A stretch of DNA of 64,000 nt from positions 91,826,942 through 91,890,941 of the forward strand of contig JAYESD010000004.1 of the NCBI GenBank assembly GCA_036927565.1, given 5' to 3'. Under the pieces are notes generated by a model, which was not told the DNA's origin, searched no databases, and saw only the letters and a list, made by a program, of their open reading frames with translations. This document shows positions 1 to 8,922 of the stretch, in pieces; position 1 is the first letter of the stretch, and each line of letters begins with the position of its first letter. Position numbers and translations under genes: made by a program. The DNA comes from Tuctoria greenei (Eukaryota > Streptophyta > Magnoliopsida > Poales > Poaceae).

Positions 1-1223
1 CATTCGCAAAGTTTTGAACTTGCTTTATATTCTTGGAAAGATTTCTTAGTATTCATTTGCTATGTTTTTGGTGTGTTTTGGTTGATATGGATGATTTCGT
101 TTTGATATGTTTTGCAACATGCTTATGTGAGGTGCTCACGTAAGGTGTTGTCTTCGGAACTAACTTGAGTCAAGTCGAGGACTTGGGCTTGTATGGATTG
201 GTTGTTTATTCATGTGCAGGTGTTGCTTGAGTTAAATACATGGCTGGTAATGGGATCCATTGGACTAGTCTCGGGGAGGAGATGAGGTTCCAACAACCAA
301 ATTCAAGAGGAATTGTGGTTGAGCTGATCAGGAGGTTGCGCAGCATGATTGAATCAAGAACAATGCATATGAAGGTATCGTGGACGTCATTGGAAGATGT
401 TTGCACGTGTGCAAGGAGTGCATGGACGTGGTTGCATGGTTCCGAGGCGTGATGAAGAGATGTGGACGTAAAGAATTGGTCGGAAAGGTCCAACCAACTA
501 GGTTATGGACTCAGGCTGCGGCTGAGTCGGGTTTGACTCAAATATGGAAAGATTTGAGTTGGTTATGATAGGATTTTGTGTGGGTCACGAATTTGAGTTG
601 TTTAGGAATGTGGGATACGTTCCTAAGGTGTTTGGAAGTCTTAATATTGCTTCTATCTGCGTATAGAAGAATCTTGAGCAGTTATGAAAAGTTACGATTC
701 ATGATCTAAGTAGGATTGGAGTCCTAGTTGATATTGGGGTGGCCTAAGGGCTGGTTATATAAGCAAGGGAGCCCAGAGCTCGTGGTGCACGACTTTGGGG
801 CTGTTCCTCTTGTGTTCTATTGAATAAAATTCGTAGTTTGAAGGAACTTTTGTGCCTTGTTCGTCCGACTTGTTCCAGACAAGTTTTACTCATCGAGTTT
901 CTGGACAGCACTACCTTTTGTTGGTGGTTTTATCATAACTAGAGTTTTACTGATCCAATTGACGTGATTATTTTTGGGTTGTCTTCACAACTTTATTGTC
1001 TATCATCTATAAAAATTTCATGGTCATTGGATTTGTGGTCTATGATCTACACGAGTTTCTTTGCAGCATTCCAGAACTGTTTTTTCTCGGGTAGGGCAGA
1101 TTGACCATTGTTTGATCTTTCGATCATAACTTGAGTTTTTCTCGACGTATTTAAGTGATTCTTTTTGTGTTGTCTTAGTGACTTGATTCTCTCTGATATA
1201 TATCACTTTTGTCACGGTGAAAC
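1..1223 (+). repeat. E1 5' LTR, first part (U3 remainder, R)
   Basis: This aligns almost base for base with 12885-14086 of the 3' LTR, with scattered substitutions and a gap near 110-140. A TATA box, TTATATAAGC, lies at 755-764 and is conserved at 13615-13624 in the other LTR. The part ends at the GAAAC target site of E2. Short open frames here (206-493, 240-452) recur in the 3' LTR and are not taken as genes. Confidence 0.93.
1219..1223. repeat. Target-site duplication of E2, left copy
   Basis: GAAAC here matches GAAAT at 5767-5771 with one change. Removing 1224-5771 rejoins the E1 LTR exactly as it reads in the uninterrupted copy around 14080. Five bases is the usual duplication for LTR retrotransposons. 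Confidence 0.85.
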
Positions 1224-2125
1224 TGATAGGAGAATTTGTCCCGATCTTCCGAAAGGTAATGGGTAAGTCGATTGATGGAGATCTCGACGTTGATGATCCG
1301 AGGCTCTCGAGTAGAACACGAACAGCCCCTGCAATCACTACACCACCGCTCCATTGGTTATCAACCGTGCTTCACACGATTGACCTTACCAAGAAGACTA
1401 ATCCCTGCAAGTGCAACCGAGAACACAAGCAAGAACGTAGAAGACACGATCTGAAATTGCGAAGTTGGGGTTTCACAAACTGTAGAACAGCGATATTATT
1501 AATCTATGCAAAACCCAATTGTTCATGGCGGCTACTATGGAGTATATATAGGTGGGATGACGTCCAAGGGGGTGTTGGGGTCGTGACCTAACCCTAACAC
1601 ACGAAAATAATGGACTTAGACTTGATACAAGGCCCAATGGCCCAATACGGTGGCGCAGCACCCTGACAGATTCTGTACTTGATTTTTTTTCGACGATTCC
1701 GGTCGACTCCGGAGGTATTTTGACATGGGACCGGTCCCATTGGAAAGGTTATCCTATCCCCTTTCCGTGCATATGTAGAACGTCCAAAACGGAGTCCGTA
1801 TGAGTCCTGGGCGTCCGTTTTAGTGTGTACTGCTCCTGCACTCCGAGTTGGATACGATTTGGAGTTTGGTTCGGTTTCCATCTTCTTTGAACGAATTCTC
1901 TGGTCTTCCACGTCCCTAATACTCCCTCCAAGTACTCCTTGAACCTTTCCATGTATCCTAATCACAAATAAATCATTAAGTAGCAATTTATGCTCAAAAA
2001 CATATAAGGAAACATATAAGAACGAGTTCACCTCTGAAATTAATTGTTGTGTATGAACTCTATTGATTGCATCTTGTATATTCAGTACAGTGTTGTTTGT
2101 ATCCATATAAGTGATGTCCTCATCA
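1224..2125 (-). repeat. E2 3' LTR (minus strand)
   Basis: This is a direct repeat of 4862-5766. On the minus strand it starts TGATGAGGACATC and ends CCTATCA. A TATA box (CTATATATAC, minus) is at 1542-1552. An open frame of about 170 codons runs from the internal region through most of it (1594-2151). Confidence 0.92.
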
Positions 2126-2151
2126 TCCTCCCCTCCTTGAATTGGAGTCAT
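1594..2151 (-). other. Open frame spanning the E2 polypurine tract into the LTR; coding status unknown
   Basis: A 185-codon frame begins with MTPIQGGEDDEDI, overlaps the end of the gag-like ORF, crosses the polypurine tract and continues into the LTR. The same frame is open in the other E2 LTR (5235-5747) and, with many substitutions, in the E5 LTR (49573-50094). The start resembles the GGEDDED-type residues seen at the end of some grass gypsy polyproteins (recalled family knowledge, not searched). It could be a remnant of an ancestral pol C-terminus or chance. No function is assigned. Confidence 0.3.
2126..2143 (-). promoter_or_regulatory. E2 polypurine tract
   Basis: On the minus strand a purine-rich run (AAGGAGGGGAGGA) abuts the TG of the 3' LTR. 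This is the expected primer for plus-strand DNA synthesis. The same tract, slightly changed, precedes the E5 LTR at 49554. Confidence 0.8.
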
Positions 2152-3656
2152 CCTCGACTCAATTCGTCTCCTCTCATGTGTTGGTCCAAATGTGCAACGC
2201 CATCAAATCTTCTTGTATGCATGAATGGAGGAGGCCAAGGTGGTGGACGACATAGTACGCCATCTTGATCTTGTCCATCAAATAAGAGTGCACATTCACT
2301 TGAGCCAGGATCCCAAACAAATAAATATTGTGTCATGTTTGTAGGTGCAATAATAATGTGCATGATCTCATCATTCTCCCCTTCTTTATGACAAGCCGTC
2401 CTCGGCTTGCTCGTATGTCCAGCAAAGAGGCTTGCATTGGAGGTAGAGTAAGTGCTGTCCATAATGCACAACCACAGTGAATAATGCTTTTGTTGTCCCT
2501 GCTGCAAGGAAAACATACTAGAAAAACTTGACAAGACATTATTAGCGTTAGTACATTCATTTACTTGACCATGTTGTTGCAGCACAAAAGGAGCTTCCTC
2601 ATTTGAACATATGTAAACTTTATGCACCATAAACATACCACTATGTTCATATTTGCCTATAGCATGAAAAAAATTTCTACTTAACAAAGGCAATTCAGAT
2701 TGAGAAAATATTATCTTCTCTACGATATCTAGATCACAAAGAGTGTCAAATTCAATATAGCCCAAAGTATTTAGAGAAGATGACAATTTCAGCTCATCCC
2801 TTTCACATGTAGTTGGGATCAAATGCTTAATTTCAGCACAAGTAAGTGATAAAGTATCAAATTCATTTGGTTGTTCTAGCATAGGTATAATATAATTATC
2901 AGCACACAACTCATTTTTGTTATAAGAATCAGTGGGAAAATCAACTAATGGTAAAGTTGTATTATGAAAAGGTTCATCTTGTTGCTGCTCATCGATAGTA
3001 TGATTGGTAGCAAAATTCAGCACATCTGAAAATGTCATACCGTGGTTAACTGTAGAGCATTGTCCATTAACACTACTCTCATTTTCAGCAAGAAATTCAA
3101 ATGCATTATGAGTTGATTCATCAAAAAATTCAGAAGAGTTGTTCAACACCTCACTCTCATTTGCATCCCCATTTATTTGTTCATGTTCCTGCAAAAGGTT
3201 AGGCAAAGGAGGAGGTACAACAGGAAAATTCTTCTCAAGTTCATGTATTTCATCTTTACAATTAGATACATTAGCAAAAGTTTCTCGCATAAGAATTTTC
3301 ATATCTTTCCATGTTCGGGGTCTTTCTAAATCACTTAAGTTGTTCCACCAAGTCAATGCACAACCTACTAATGCACTTGCAACATTTCTAATCTTTCTTT
3401 TCTCACACATATGACATTGTCCAAAAATTTTATCCAACTCTATTTCCCAAGCAATATATTCATCGTAACCAAAACCATCATAAGAAGGAAGAGATGGGAG
3501 AATGTAATTACTTCTTGTGGAATGTGTTGTAAAGGTGGTCTGAATGTCATGTGAATCCTTGGTTGATGTTTGATTTTTAGTGAGCAACTCTATCGCCGTC
3601 TTCATCATGTCCATCATCTCAGCATATAATGCATGATTCTTGCTTTTACCTGACAT
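2148..3656 (-). CDS. E2 gag-like protein with long C-terminal region of unknown function
   Basis: An intact frame of about 502 codons; the chosen start is the ATG at 3654-3656 (MSGKSKNHALYAEMM). Residues 50-150 resemble the Ty3/gypsy capsid (Retrotrans_gag) fold: LPSYDGFGYDEYIAWEIELD, then a TWWNNL motif, then WKDMKILMRETF. No CCHC zinc knuckle is visible. Residues 160-500 are acidic and polar and match nothing I recognise, yet most of this region is recognisable in E5 (48649-49521), including the segments HAIGKYEHSGMFMVHKVY and the SKPRTACHKEGENDE stretch. It probably builds the particle shell for a non-autonomous element; the role of the C-terminal region is unknown. Confidence 0.8.
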   Translation of the reverse strand: MSGKSKNHALYAEMMDMMKTAIELLTKNQTSTKDSHDIQTTFTTHSTRSNYILPSLPSYDGFGYDEYIAWEIELDKIFGQCHMCEKRKIRNVASALVGCALTWWNNLSDLERPRTWKDMKILMRETFANVSNCKDEIHELEKNFPVVPPPLPNLLQEHEQINGDANESEVLNNSSEFFDESTHNAFEFLAENESSVNGQCSTVNHGMTFSDVLNFATNHTIDEQQQDEPFHNTTLPLVDFPTDSYNKNELCADNYIIPMLEQPNEFDTLSLTCAEIKHLIPTTCERDELKLSSSLNTLGYIEFDTLCDLDIVEKIIFSQSELPLLSRNFFHAIGKYEHSGMFMVHKVYICSNEEAPFVLQQHGQVNECTNANNVLSSFSSMFSLQQGQQKHYSLWLCIMDSTYSTSNASLFAGHTSKPRTACHKEGENDEIMHIIIAPTNMTQYLFVWDPGSSECALLFDGQDQDGVLCRPPPWPPPFMHTRRFDGVAHLDQHMRGDELSRG

Positions 3657-4847
3657 TGTTAGTAGCAAACAGAAGACAACACAAAAAATATGTTATCCCT
3701 ATCAACTACAAAGGATAATGGAAAAGTGGAAGTGGAATCACACACTCTCAAGCGTCTTACCACGCTCTTACAAGTGTTCTTACCTACACTGCAGGTGGCA
3801 AACGGTGGCCGGTATGAAGAAACCAATGAAGTGTGGGATGATTGCAATGGTGTATCGATTCTGCTCAAGAGTAAGGTGTAGCTTGGATGGCACTTTATTT
3901 GTAGCAAGGATTAGCAACAATGAAATCAGATAGTAAAGTTGAATAAGTGTCCAAAGTATTTGTCAAAGTTGCTGGCCTAAATGTGTTCCTAGTAGTTCAA
4001 GCTAGCAAGACATGAGACAAAACTAGATGACACAAAGAATGCAAGCACTTCTGTTTTTTTTTGTTGTTTTTTTTCTCTTTTGTGTGCGGCTTTTGTTTCT
4101 TGTTTTGCACTTGCCTTTTTCTTTTTTCTTCTTTTTTTTTCAGAATGTGCTGCAAGGGAAGAACACAATGAAAATCAATCCAAGATATCTCGTGTGTCTG
4201 TCGCAGATTTTCTGCTCAATCTTTCAGGGACAAATAGGCACACTTATAGGCTCTAAATTGGAAAACTTGGAACATCAAGATTGTAGATATATCTCTCCTC
4301 TTTAATTCCAATATATGGAAGACCTATTTTGGAAAAGAACAATAGGAGATACTGCCCCCGAAATACAAACTGTTTAGAATTTTTAGGTCAATAACAGATT
4401 CGGATCTAATGCAATTTCGACATCGATAACTATATTTTCTGGGAAAATGATGAATAAGAAAGTTATAGAGAACTTCTTAAGCTTTCCAGAAAGTATAAGA
4501 ACACGAAAATCTGAGTTCGTATGAGCTAGATATGATGGAAATACTGAACTGGACAGAGATGAATATAATCTGGACGTGATAACGTGATTCAAAAAGATGA
4601 ATCAACACAATGCAAAACTCAAACTAAGACTAAAAACACTTCTAAACCAGCAATATGACTCAACCACGGACACAAACTCAATAAAACCAAACTGAATAAC
4701 AAAGTTGCAAAGGCTCAATGTGGTTTGGACAAAGTAATTAACAGATCTACGAAACTGCATGTTTTTTTGTGCCTTTTTTGTGGACTATAGGTATGAAAAA
4801 CAAAAATAATGTAATGGATAGGTGAATTACCTAACGGGCAACCTGGA
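3657..4847 (-). other. E2 untranslated leader between primer site and gag
   Basis: About 1.2 kb with no long frame on the minus strand. It includes a pyrimidine-rich stretch on the plus strand at 4048-4142 (A-rich on the element's strand). Nothing else is recognised. Long leaders are usual for elements of this kind, where packaging signals would lie. Confidence 0.6.
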
Positions 4848-4859
4848 AATCTGATACCA
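4848..4859 (-). promoter_or_regulatory. E2 primer-binding site (initiator tRNA-Met)
   Basis: On the minus strand TGGTATCAGATT follows the LTR end with a two-base spacer. The first ten bases match the 3' end complement of initiator tRNA-Met, as in most plant LTR elements; the last two depart from the usual GC. This fixes the element as minus strand. Confidence 0.85.
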
Positions 4860-4861
4860 AT

Positions 4862-5766
4862 TGATAGGAAAAAGAAGAGTCCCAATCTTTCGAAAGGTAA
4901 TGGGTAAGTCGATTGATGGAGATCTCGACGTTGATGATCCGAGGCTCTCGAGTAGAACACGAACAGCCCCTGCAATCACTACACCACCACTCCGTTGGTT
5001 ATCAACCGTGCTTCACACGATTGACCTCGCCAAGAAGGCTAATCCCTGCAAGTGCAACCGAGAACACAAGCAAGAACGTAGAAGACACGATCTGAAATCG
5101 CGAAGTTGGGGTTTCACAAACTGTAGAACAGCGATATCATTAATCTATGCGAAACCCAATTGTTCATGGCGGCTACTATGGAGTATATATAGGTGGGAGG
5201 ACGTCCAAGGGGGTGTTGGGGTCGTGACCTAACCCTAACACACGAAAATAATGGACTTAGACTTGATACAAGGCCCAATGGCCCAATACGGTGGCGCAGC
5301 ACCCTGACAGATTCTGTACTTGCTTTTGTTTCGACGATTCCGGTCGACTCTGAAGGCATTTTGACATGGGACCGGCGCCATTGGAAAGGTTATCCTCTCC
5401 CCTTTCCGTGAATATGTAGAACGTCCAAAACGGAGTCCGTATGTGTCCTGGGCGTCCATTTTAGTGCGTACTGCTCCTGGACTCCGAGTTGGATACGATT
5501 TGGAGTTTGGTTCGGTTTCCATGTTCTTTGAACGAATTCTCTGGTCTTCCACATCCCTAATATTCCCTCCAAGTACTCCTTGAACCTCTCCATGTATCCT
5601 AATCACAAATAAATCATTAAGTAGCAATCTATGCTCAAAAACATATAAAGAAATATATAAGAACGAGTTCACCTCTGAAATTAATTGTTGTGTATGAACT
5701 CTATTGATTGCATCTTGTATATTCAGTAGAGTGTTGTTTGTATCCATATAAGTGATGTCCTCATCA
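4862..5766 (-). repeat. E2 5' LTR (minus strand)
   Basis: Direct repeat of 1224-2125, with differences mostly at the U5 end near 4865-4890. The minus-strand TATA box lies at 5183-5193. Transcription would run leftward into the gag-like ORF. Confidence 0.92.
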
Positions 5767-5771
5767 GAAAT
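5767..5771. repeat. Target-site duplication of E2, right copy
   Basis: GAAAT, partner of GAAAC at 1219-1223. Confidence 0.85.
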
Positions 5772-5919
5772 ACGTTTAGATTAGTCTCACACACGATTTC
5801 TTCAACAGATCGTTTTTCTGCCGAAGGGTTTGGGGTTTAATTGTTTCCGCTGCGTAAGATTTTTAAATCTACCATTCACCCCCCCTCTGGTAGCTTTTCA
5901 CGTGCTCTTCGATCCTACA
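5772..5919 (+). repeat. E1 5' LTR, last part (U5)
   Basis: This continues the E1 LTR after the E2 insertion and matches 14087-14234. It ends GATCCTACA immediately before the primer site. Confidence 0.93.
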
Positions 5920-5921
5920 AT

Positions 5922-5934
5922 TGGTATCAGAGCC
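5922..5934 (+). promoter_or_regulatory. E1 primer-binding site (initiator tRNA-Met)
   Basis: TGGTATCAGAGCC lies two bases after the LTR end. It is the standard plant copia primer site complementary to the 3' end of initiator tRNA-Met. Confidence 0.95.
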
Positions 5935-5982
5935 ACGGTGCTCTAATCTTTTGTGATTTGCGCGTGTTTTTGACTAATCATC

Positions 5983-8241
5983 ATGGAGAAGTATTCTGCC
6001 AAACCTTGTGTGTTCGCTGATATTGATTTTCAGGTTTGGAAGGCACGCATGGAGGCTTTCATCCAGGCACAAGGATTTGCAATATGGGAAAAGGTATACA
6101 AGCCTTACGAAGTGTCATCAAACGATCAAGTTACAGCTACAAATCTGAGAGATGTCGACAACAACAACAAGGCTTGGAACTTGATCATACAAGGATTAAC
6201 ACAAAGCGACTTCGACCGTGTTGCACACCTCCGATCTGCATATGATGTGTGGAAAGCACTTTGTGACTACCACGAAGGATCCAACACGATCAAAGAGGTA
6301 AGGCAAGACATGTTCAAGAAAGAATACATGCGCTTCGAGATGCAACCCGGTGAGTCTATTGATGACCTTTTTGCTCGCTTTAATAAGATTCTCAGCAACT
6401 TGCGTAGTGTCAATGTTAATTTTTCAGATGCTGAAAATGCTAGGCAATTGCTAAGTGTATTAGATTTGTCAATTTGGGAGATGAAAGTCACATCTATTCG
6501 TAAATCTACTGTCATGAGTTCACTTACTTTAGATGTGCTATATTCCAAGTTAAAAACTCATGAAATTGACATAATCTCACGTAAGAACCCCAATAAGTCT
6601 ATTGCATTTGTTTCACTACGTGATATGTCTAGCTCCGGCCAATCATCATCTTGCAATACTCTTGCTTTGTTGTCCTCACTAACCGTGGAGCAGATCGAAG
6701 AATTTCCAGAAGAGGAGTTGGCACTCATCTCTACTAGATTCTCAAAAGCATTGCAAAATGTGAGAACTAGAAGGAGAGGAAGCTCCGGACCTCAACACTG
6801 TTTTGAATGTGGTAAAACAGGACACTTTCGTATAGAATGCCCTAACCTTTTAGGTCCGACCACCCGGGAAGAAAAACAAAGCAAGGTTCGGACCTCCTCT
6901 GGAAATTTCAACAAGAAGAAGAAAGGTACCATAGGACGCAAGATGATCAACAGTTTCATCACCGCGCTTCAAGAGTTCAGTTCAAGCGACATGGACATTG
7001 GAAGTGATGAAGATGAAGATGATTTGGCAAACTTGTGCTTCATGGCGGGCAAGTCAGGATCAAGTATGGAGGAGGCAGAACACAATAGCGACAATGAAGA
7101 GGTATGTCCTACTTGCGAAGAAATGTGTGATGCTATTTCTCGTGCCACTATTATTGTTAAAAAAAAGGACAAAAAGCTTAGGGATAGTGCTGCTAAAATT
7201 GAATCACTAGAATCTGAAATGAACTGTTTAAAAACTTTGATTCCTAGTGATGATGCATATTCCTCATGTGATTTAATATATGAACAATTGTCCTCATTAA
7301 GAAGTGCGCACACCTCCACACTTGATAAACTTGAGTTAGAAATTGAAAAGAACAAAGAGCTTGCTGCACTTAATGATAAAAACTTGAAAGATGCTAGTTG
7401 TTCTACAATTGATTTGCATGATGCTATGAATGAAATTTCTATATTGAACAATGCTTTACGTTCTCATGAAGTTAATTTTTGTTCAAATTGCAAACTAAAA
7501 GGAAAAACTTCATGTGAAAATTGCCTTGATCTGTCCAATAAACTTGATGACATGCATAGGACATTAGATCGGTTTTGTAATGGGAATAAGAACCTAAACT
7601 TGCTGCTGAATTCTTCCAAGTCTTGCAATGATAAAACTGGTTTAGGTTTTGATTCTCATGCTCATGCTAAGGCACATCCACCTAAAATTGTAAAGTCATT
7701 AGGAAGTGGTTTGATTCAAACAGTTCCTAAACAAAAAGGAGTGGTTTTCAAATCTGCAGGAGTGTTGCCTCATTCGGTTTCAAATAAAAATATTGCTTGC
7801 TCATCTAGACATGAATACAAAGTTAAATTTCATTGTACCTTCTGTGGTAGAGATGGTCATGTCATAGAGTTTTGTTATAGACTACCTAAACAACAGAAAA
7901 GGGAAAGAATGGTTTCTAGATCTCATAACTTACATGCAAAATTTGTTGCACATATTAAATCGAATGTACAACCTGCTGTTTTGAGTCAAAAACATTCAAA
8001 GTTTACCTCCGGACCTTCTGTTTTTGCCTCCGAAGCTACTGATTTTTGTGCTACACAAGTAACACCTTATAGGTCAGTAGTCAAGAATAAAAAATCTCAA
8101 ACTTTGACTCATAAACCTGCTGTTTTGTCTCAGCTTTCGCGTGTTTTTCCTGCTGCACGTCGCGTGACTCAGTACTGGATTCCTAAATGCCTTTTGACTA
8201 ACCCCAGTATTGAGTCATCGATGTATTGTGCTTTTATGTAG
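5983..8241 (+). CDS. gag: E1 gag (capsid/nucleocapsid polyprotein)
   Basis: A 752-codon frame starts at the first ATG after the primer site (MEKYSAKPCVFADIDF). Residues 1-230 match the plant copia gag fold (DUF4219/UBN2 type: FQVWKARMEAFI, AWNLIIQGL, YDVWKALCDYHEG). A CCHC zinc knuckle, CFECGKTGHFRIEC, starts near residue 273. Residues 380-560 are acidic and coiled-coil-like. A second knuckle-like motif, CTFCGRDGHVIEFC, starts at residue 618. The frame ends with TAG at 8239-8241, and protease follows in the same frame three codons later, so the stop may be read through or may be a mutation. Gag forms the cytoplasmic particle that packages the element RNA. Confidence 0.9.
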   Translation: MEKYSAKPCVFADIDFQVWKARMEAFIQAQGFAIWEKVYKPYEVSSNDQVTATNLRDVDNNNKAWNLIIQGLTQSDFDRVAHLRSAYDVWKALCDYHEGSNTIKEVRQDMFKKEYMRFEMQPGESIDDLFARFNKILSNLRSVNVNFSDAENARQLLSVLDLSIWEMKVTSIRKSTVMSSLTLDVLYSKLKTHEIDIISRKNPNKSIAFVSLRDMSSSGQSSSCNTLALLSSLTVEQIEEFPEEELALISTRFSKALQNVRTRRRGSSGPQHCFECGKTGHFRIECPNLLGPTTREEKQSKVRTSSGNFNKKKKGTIGRKMINSFITALQEFSSSDMDIGSDEDEDDLANLCFMAGKSGSSMEEAEHNSDNEEVCPTCEEMCDAISRATIIVKKKDKKLRDSAAKIESLESEMNCLKTLIPSDDAYSSCDLIYEQLSSLRSAHTSTLDKLELEIEKNKELAALNDKNLKDASCSTIDLHDAMNEISILNNALRSHEVNFCSNCKLKGKTSCENCLDLSNKLDDMHRTLDRFCNGNKNLNLLLNSSKSCNDKTGLGFDSHAHAKAHPPKIVKSLGSGLIQTVPKQKGVVFKSAGVLPHSVSNKNIACSSRHEYKVKFHCTFCGRDGHVIEFCYRLPKQQKRERMVSRSHNLHAKFVAHIKSNVQPAVLSQKHSKFTSGPSVFASEATDFCATQVTPYRSVVKNKKSQTLTHKPAVLSQLSRVFPAARRVTQYWIPKCLLTNPSIESSMYCAFM

Positions 8242-8250
8242 GTTACACGT

Positions 8251-8922
8251 TTGAGGAAGGAGAACATTTGGATTGTGGATTCAGGTTGCTCACGCCACAT
8301 GACCGGTAACAAAGATTGGTTCTCCTCCCTCTCTTTTGTGTCACGTGTAGAGAATGTTACTTTTGCCGATAATTCTTCAACTCCTATAATTGCTAAGGGT
8401 TCGGTTAGAGTAAATGATCACTACACTTTGAAGAATGTGGCACTTGTCAAAAATTTGAAATACAACTTGCTTTCTGTTGCACAATTGCTAGATGAAAATC
8501 TAGAAAGTATTTTCAATAAAAACTGCTGCAAAGTTGTAGGTTCAAATAGTGAGCTTATTTTTAACATGTCTCGGTTTGGAAGAGTTTTTAAAGCTGATTT
8601 TAATATGTCTTCCTCTAAGCATAGGTGTCTAGTTGCTAATGATTCAAAGGACTTATATTTTTGGCATCGTAGACTTGGTCACGTAGGCTTTGATCACCTA
8701 ACGCGTGTTAGTGCTCTTGATCGCATACGTGGGCTGCCTAAGCTTAAAGGGGACAAATATATTGTGTGCTCTTCTTGTAGACATGCTAAGATGGTTGCAG
8801 GATCACATACTCCTCTCACAATGATCATGACAACTGAACCATGTCAACTTTTGCATCTTGACACCGTAGGACCTTCACGTGTTCAATCCTTCGGAGGTAA
8901 ATGGTATGTTCTTGTTTGTTGA
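8251..8922 (+). pseudogene. pol: E1 pol, part 1: protease and start of integrase
   Basis: This is in the same frame as gag, separated only by the TAG at 8239-8241. The aspartic protease active site reads IVDSGCSRHMTG, a plant copia variant. The pre-integrase zinc-binding region follows (WHRRLGHVGFDHL, then CSSCRHAKM), and then the first integrase acid (LLHLDTVGP). The frame is lost at about 8917, inside what should continue as the integrase core; the next frame picks up directly with DDYSRYSWVYF. A one- or two-base indel explains this. The translation start is not independent: it would be made as part of a gag-pol product. Confidence 0.85.

Larger units (their letters stand above)
1224..5766 (-). 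mobile_element. E2: non-autonomous gag-only LTR retrotransposon (TR-GAG type), nested in E1
   Basis: This 4.5-kb insert begins TG and ends CA, has direct LTRs of 902 and 905 bp, and is flanked by a near-perfect 5-bp target duplication. It is reversed relative to E1: the primer site reads TGGTATCAGA on the minus strand beside 4862, and the polypurine tract abuts 2126 on the minus strand. The only coding region is a Ty3/gypsy-like gag with a long tail; no protease, reverse transcriptase or integrase is present. It would depend on enzymes supplied by another element. A diverged relative (E5) lies at 48649-50465. Confidence 0.9.

Noticed and set aside
206..493. Small frames at both 206-493 and 13093-13353
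   Set aside because: They are inside the two LTRs of E1 and recur only because the LTRs are duplicates.
5922..5934. Possible tRNA-Met gene fragment
   Set aside because: Only the 3'-end complement of the tRNA is present, at a fixed distance from an LTR; it is a primer-binding site. The same holds at 19226, 32684 and 4848.
6969..7451. 160-codon minus-strand frame opposite E1 gag
   Set aside because: Antisense shadow of the coiled-coil region of gag, rich in Ser and Leu, with no support of its own.
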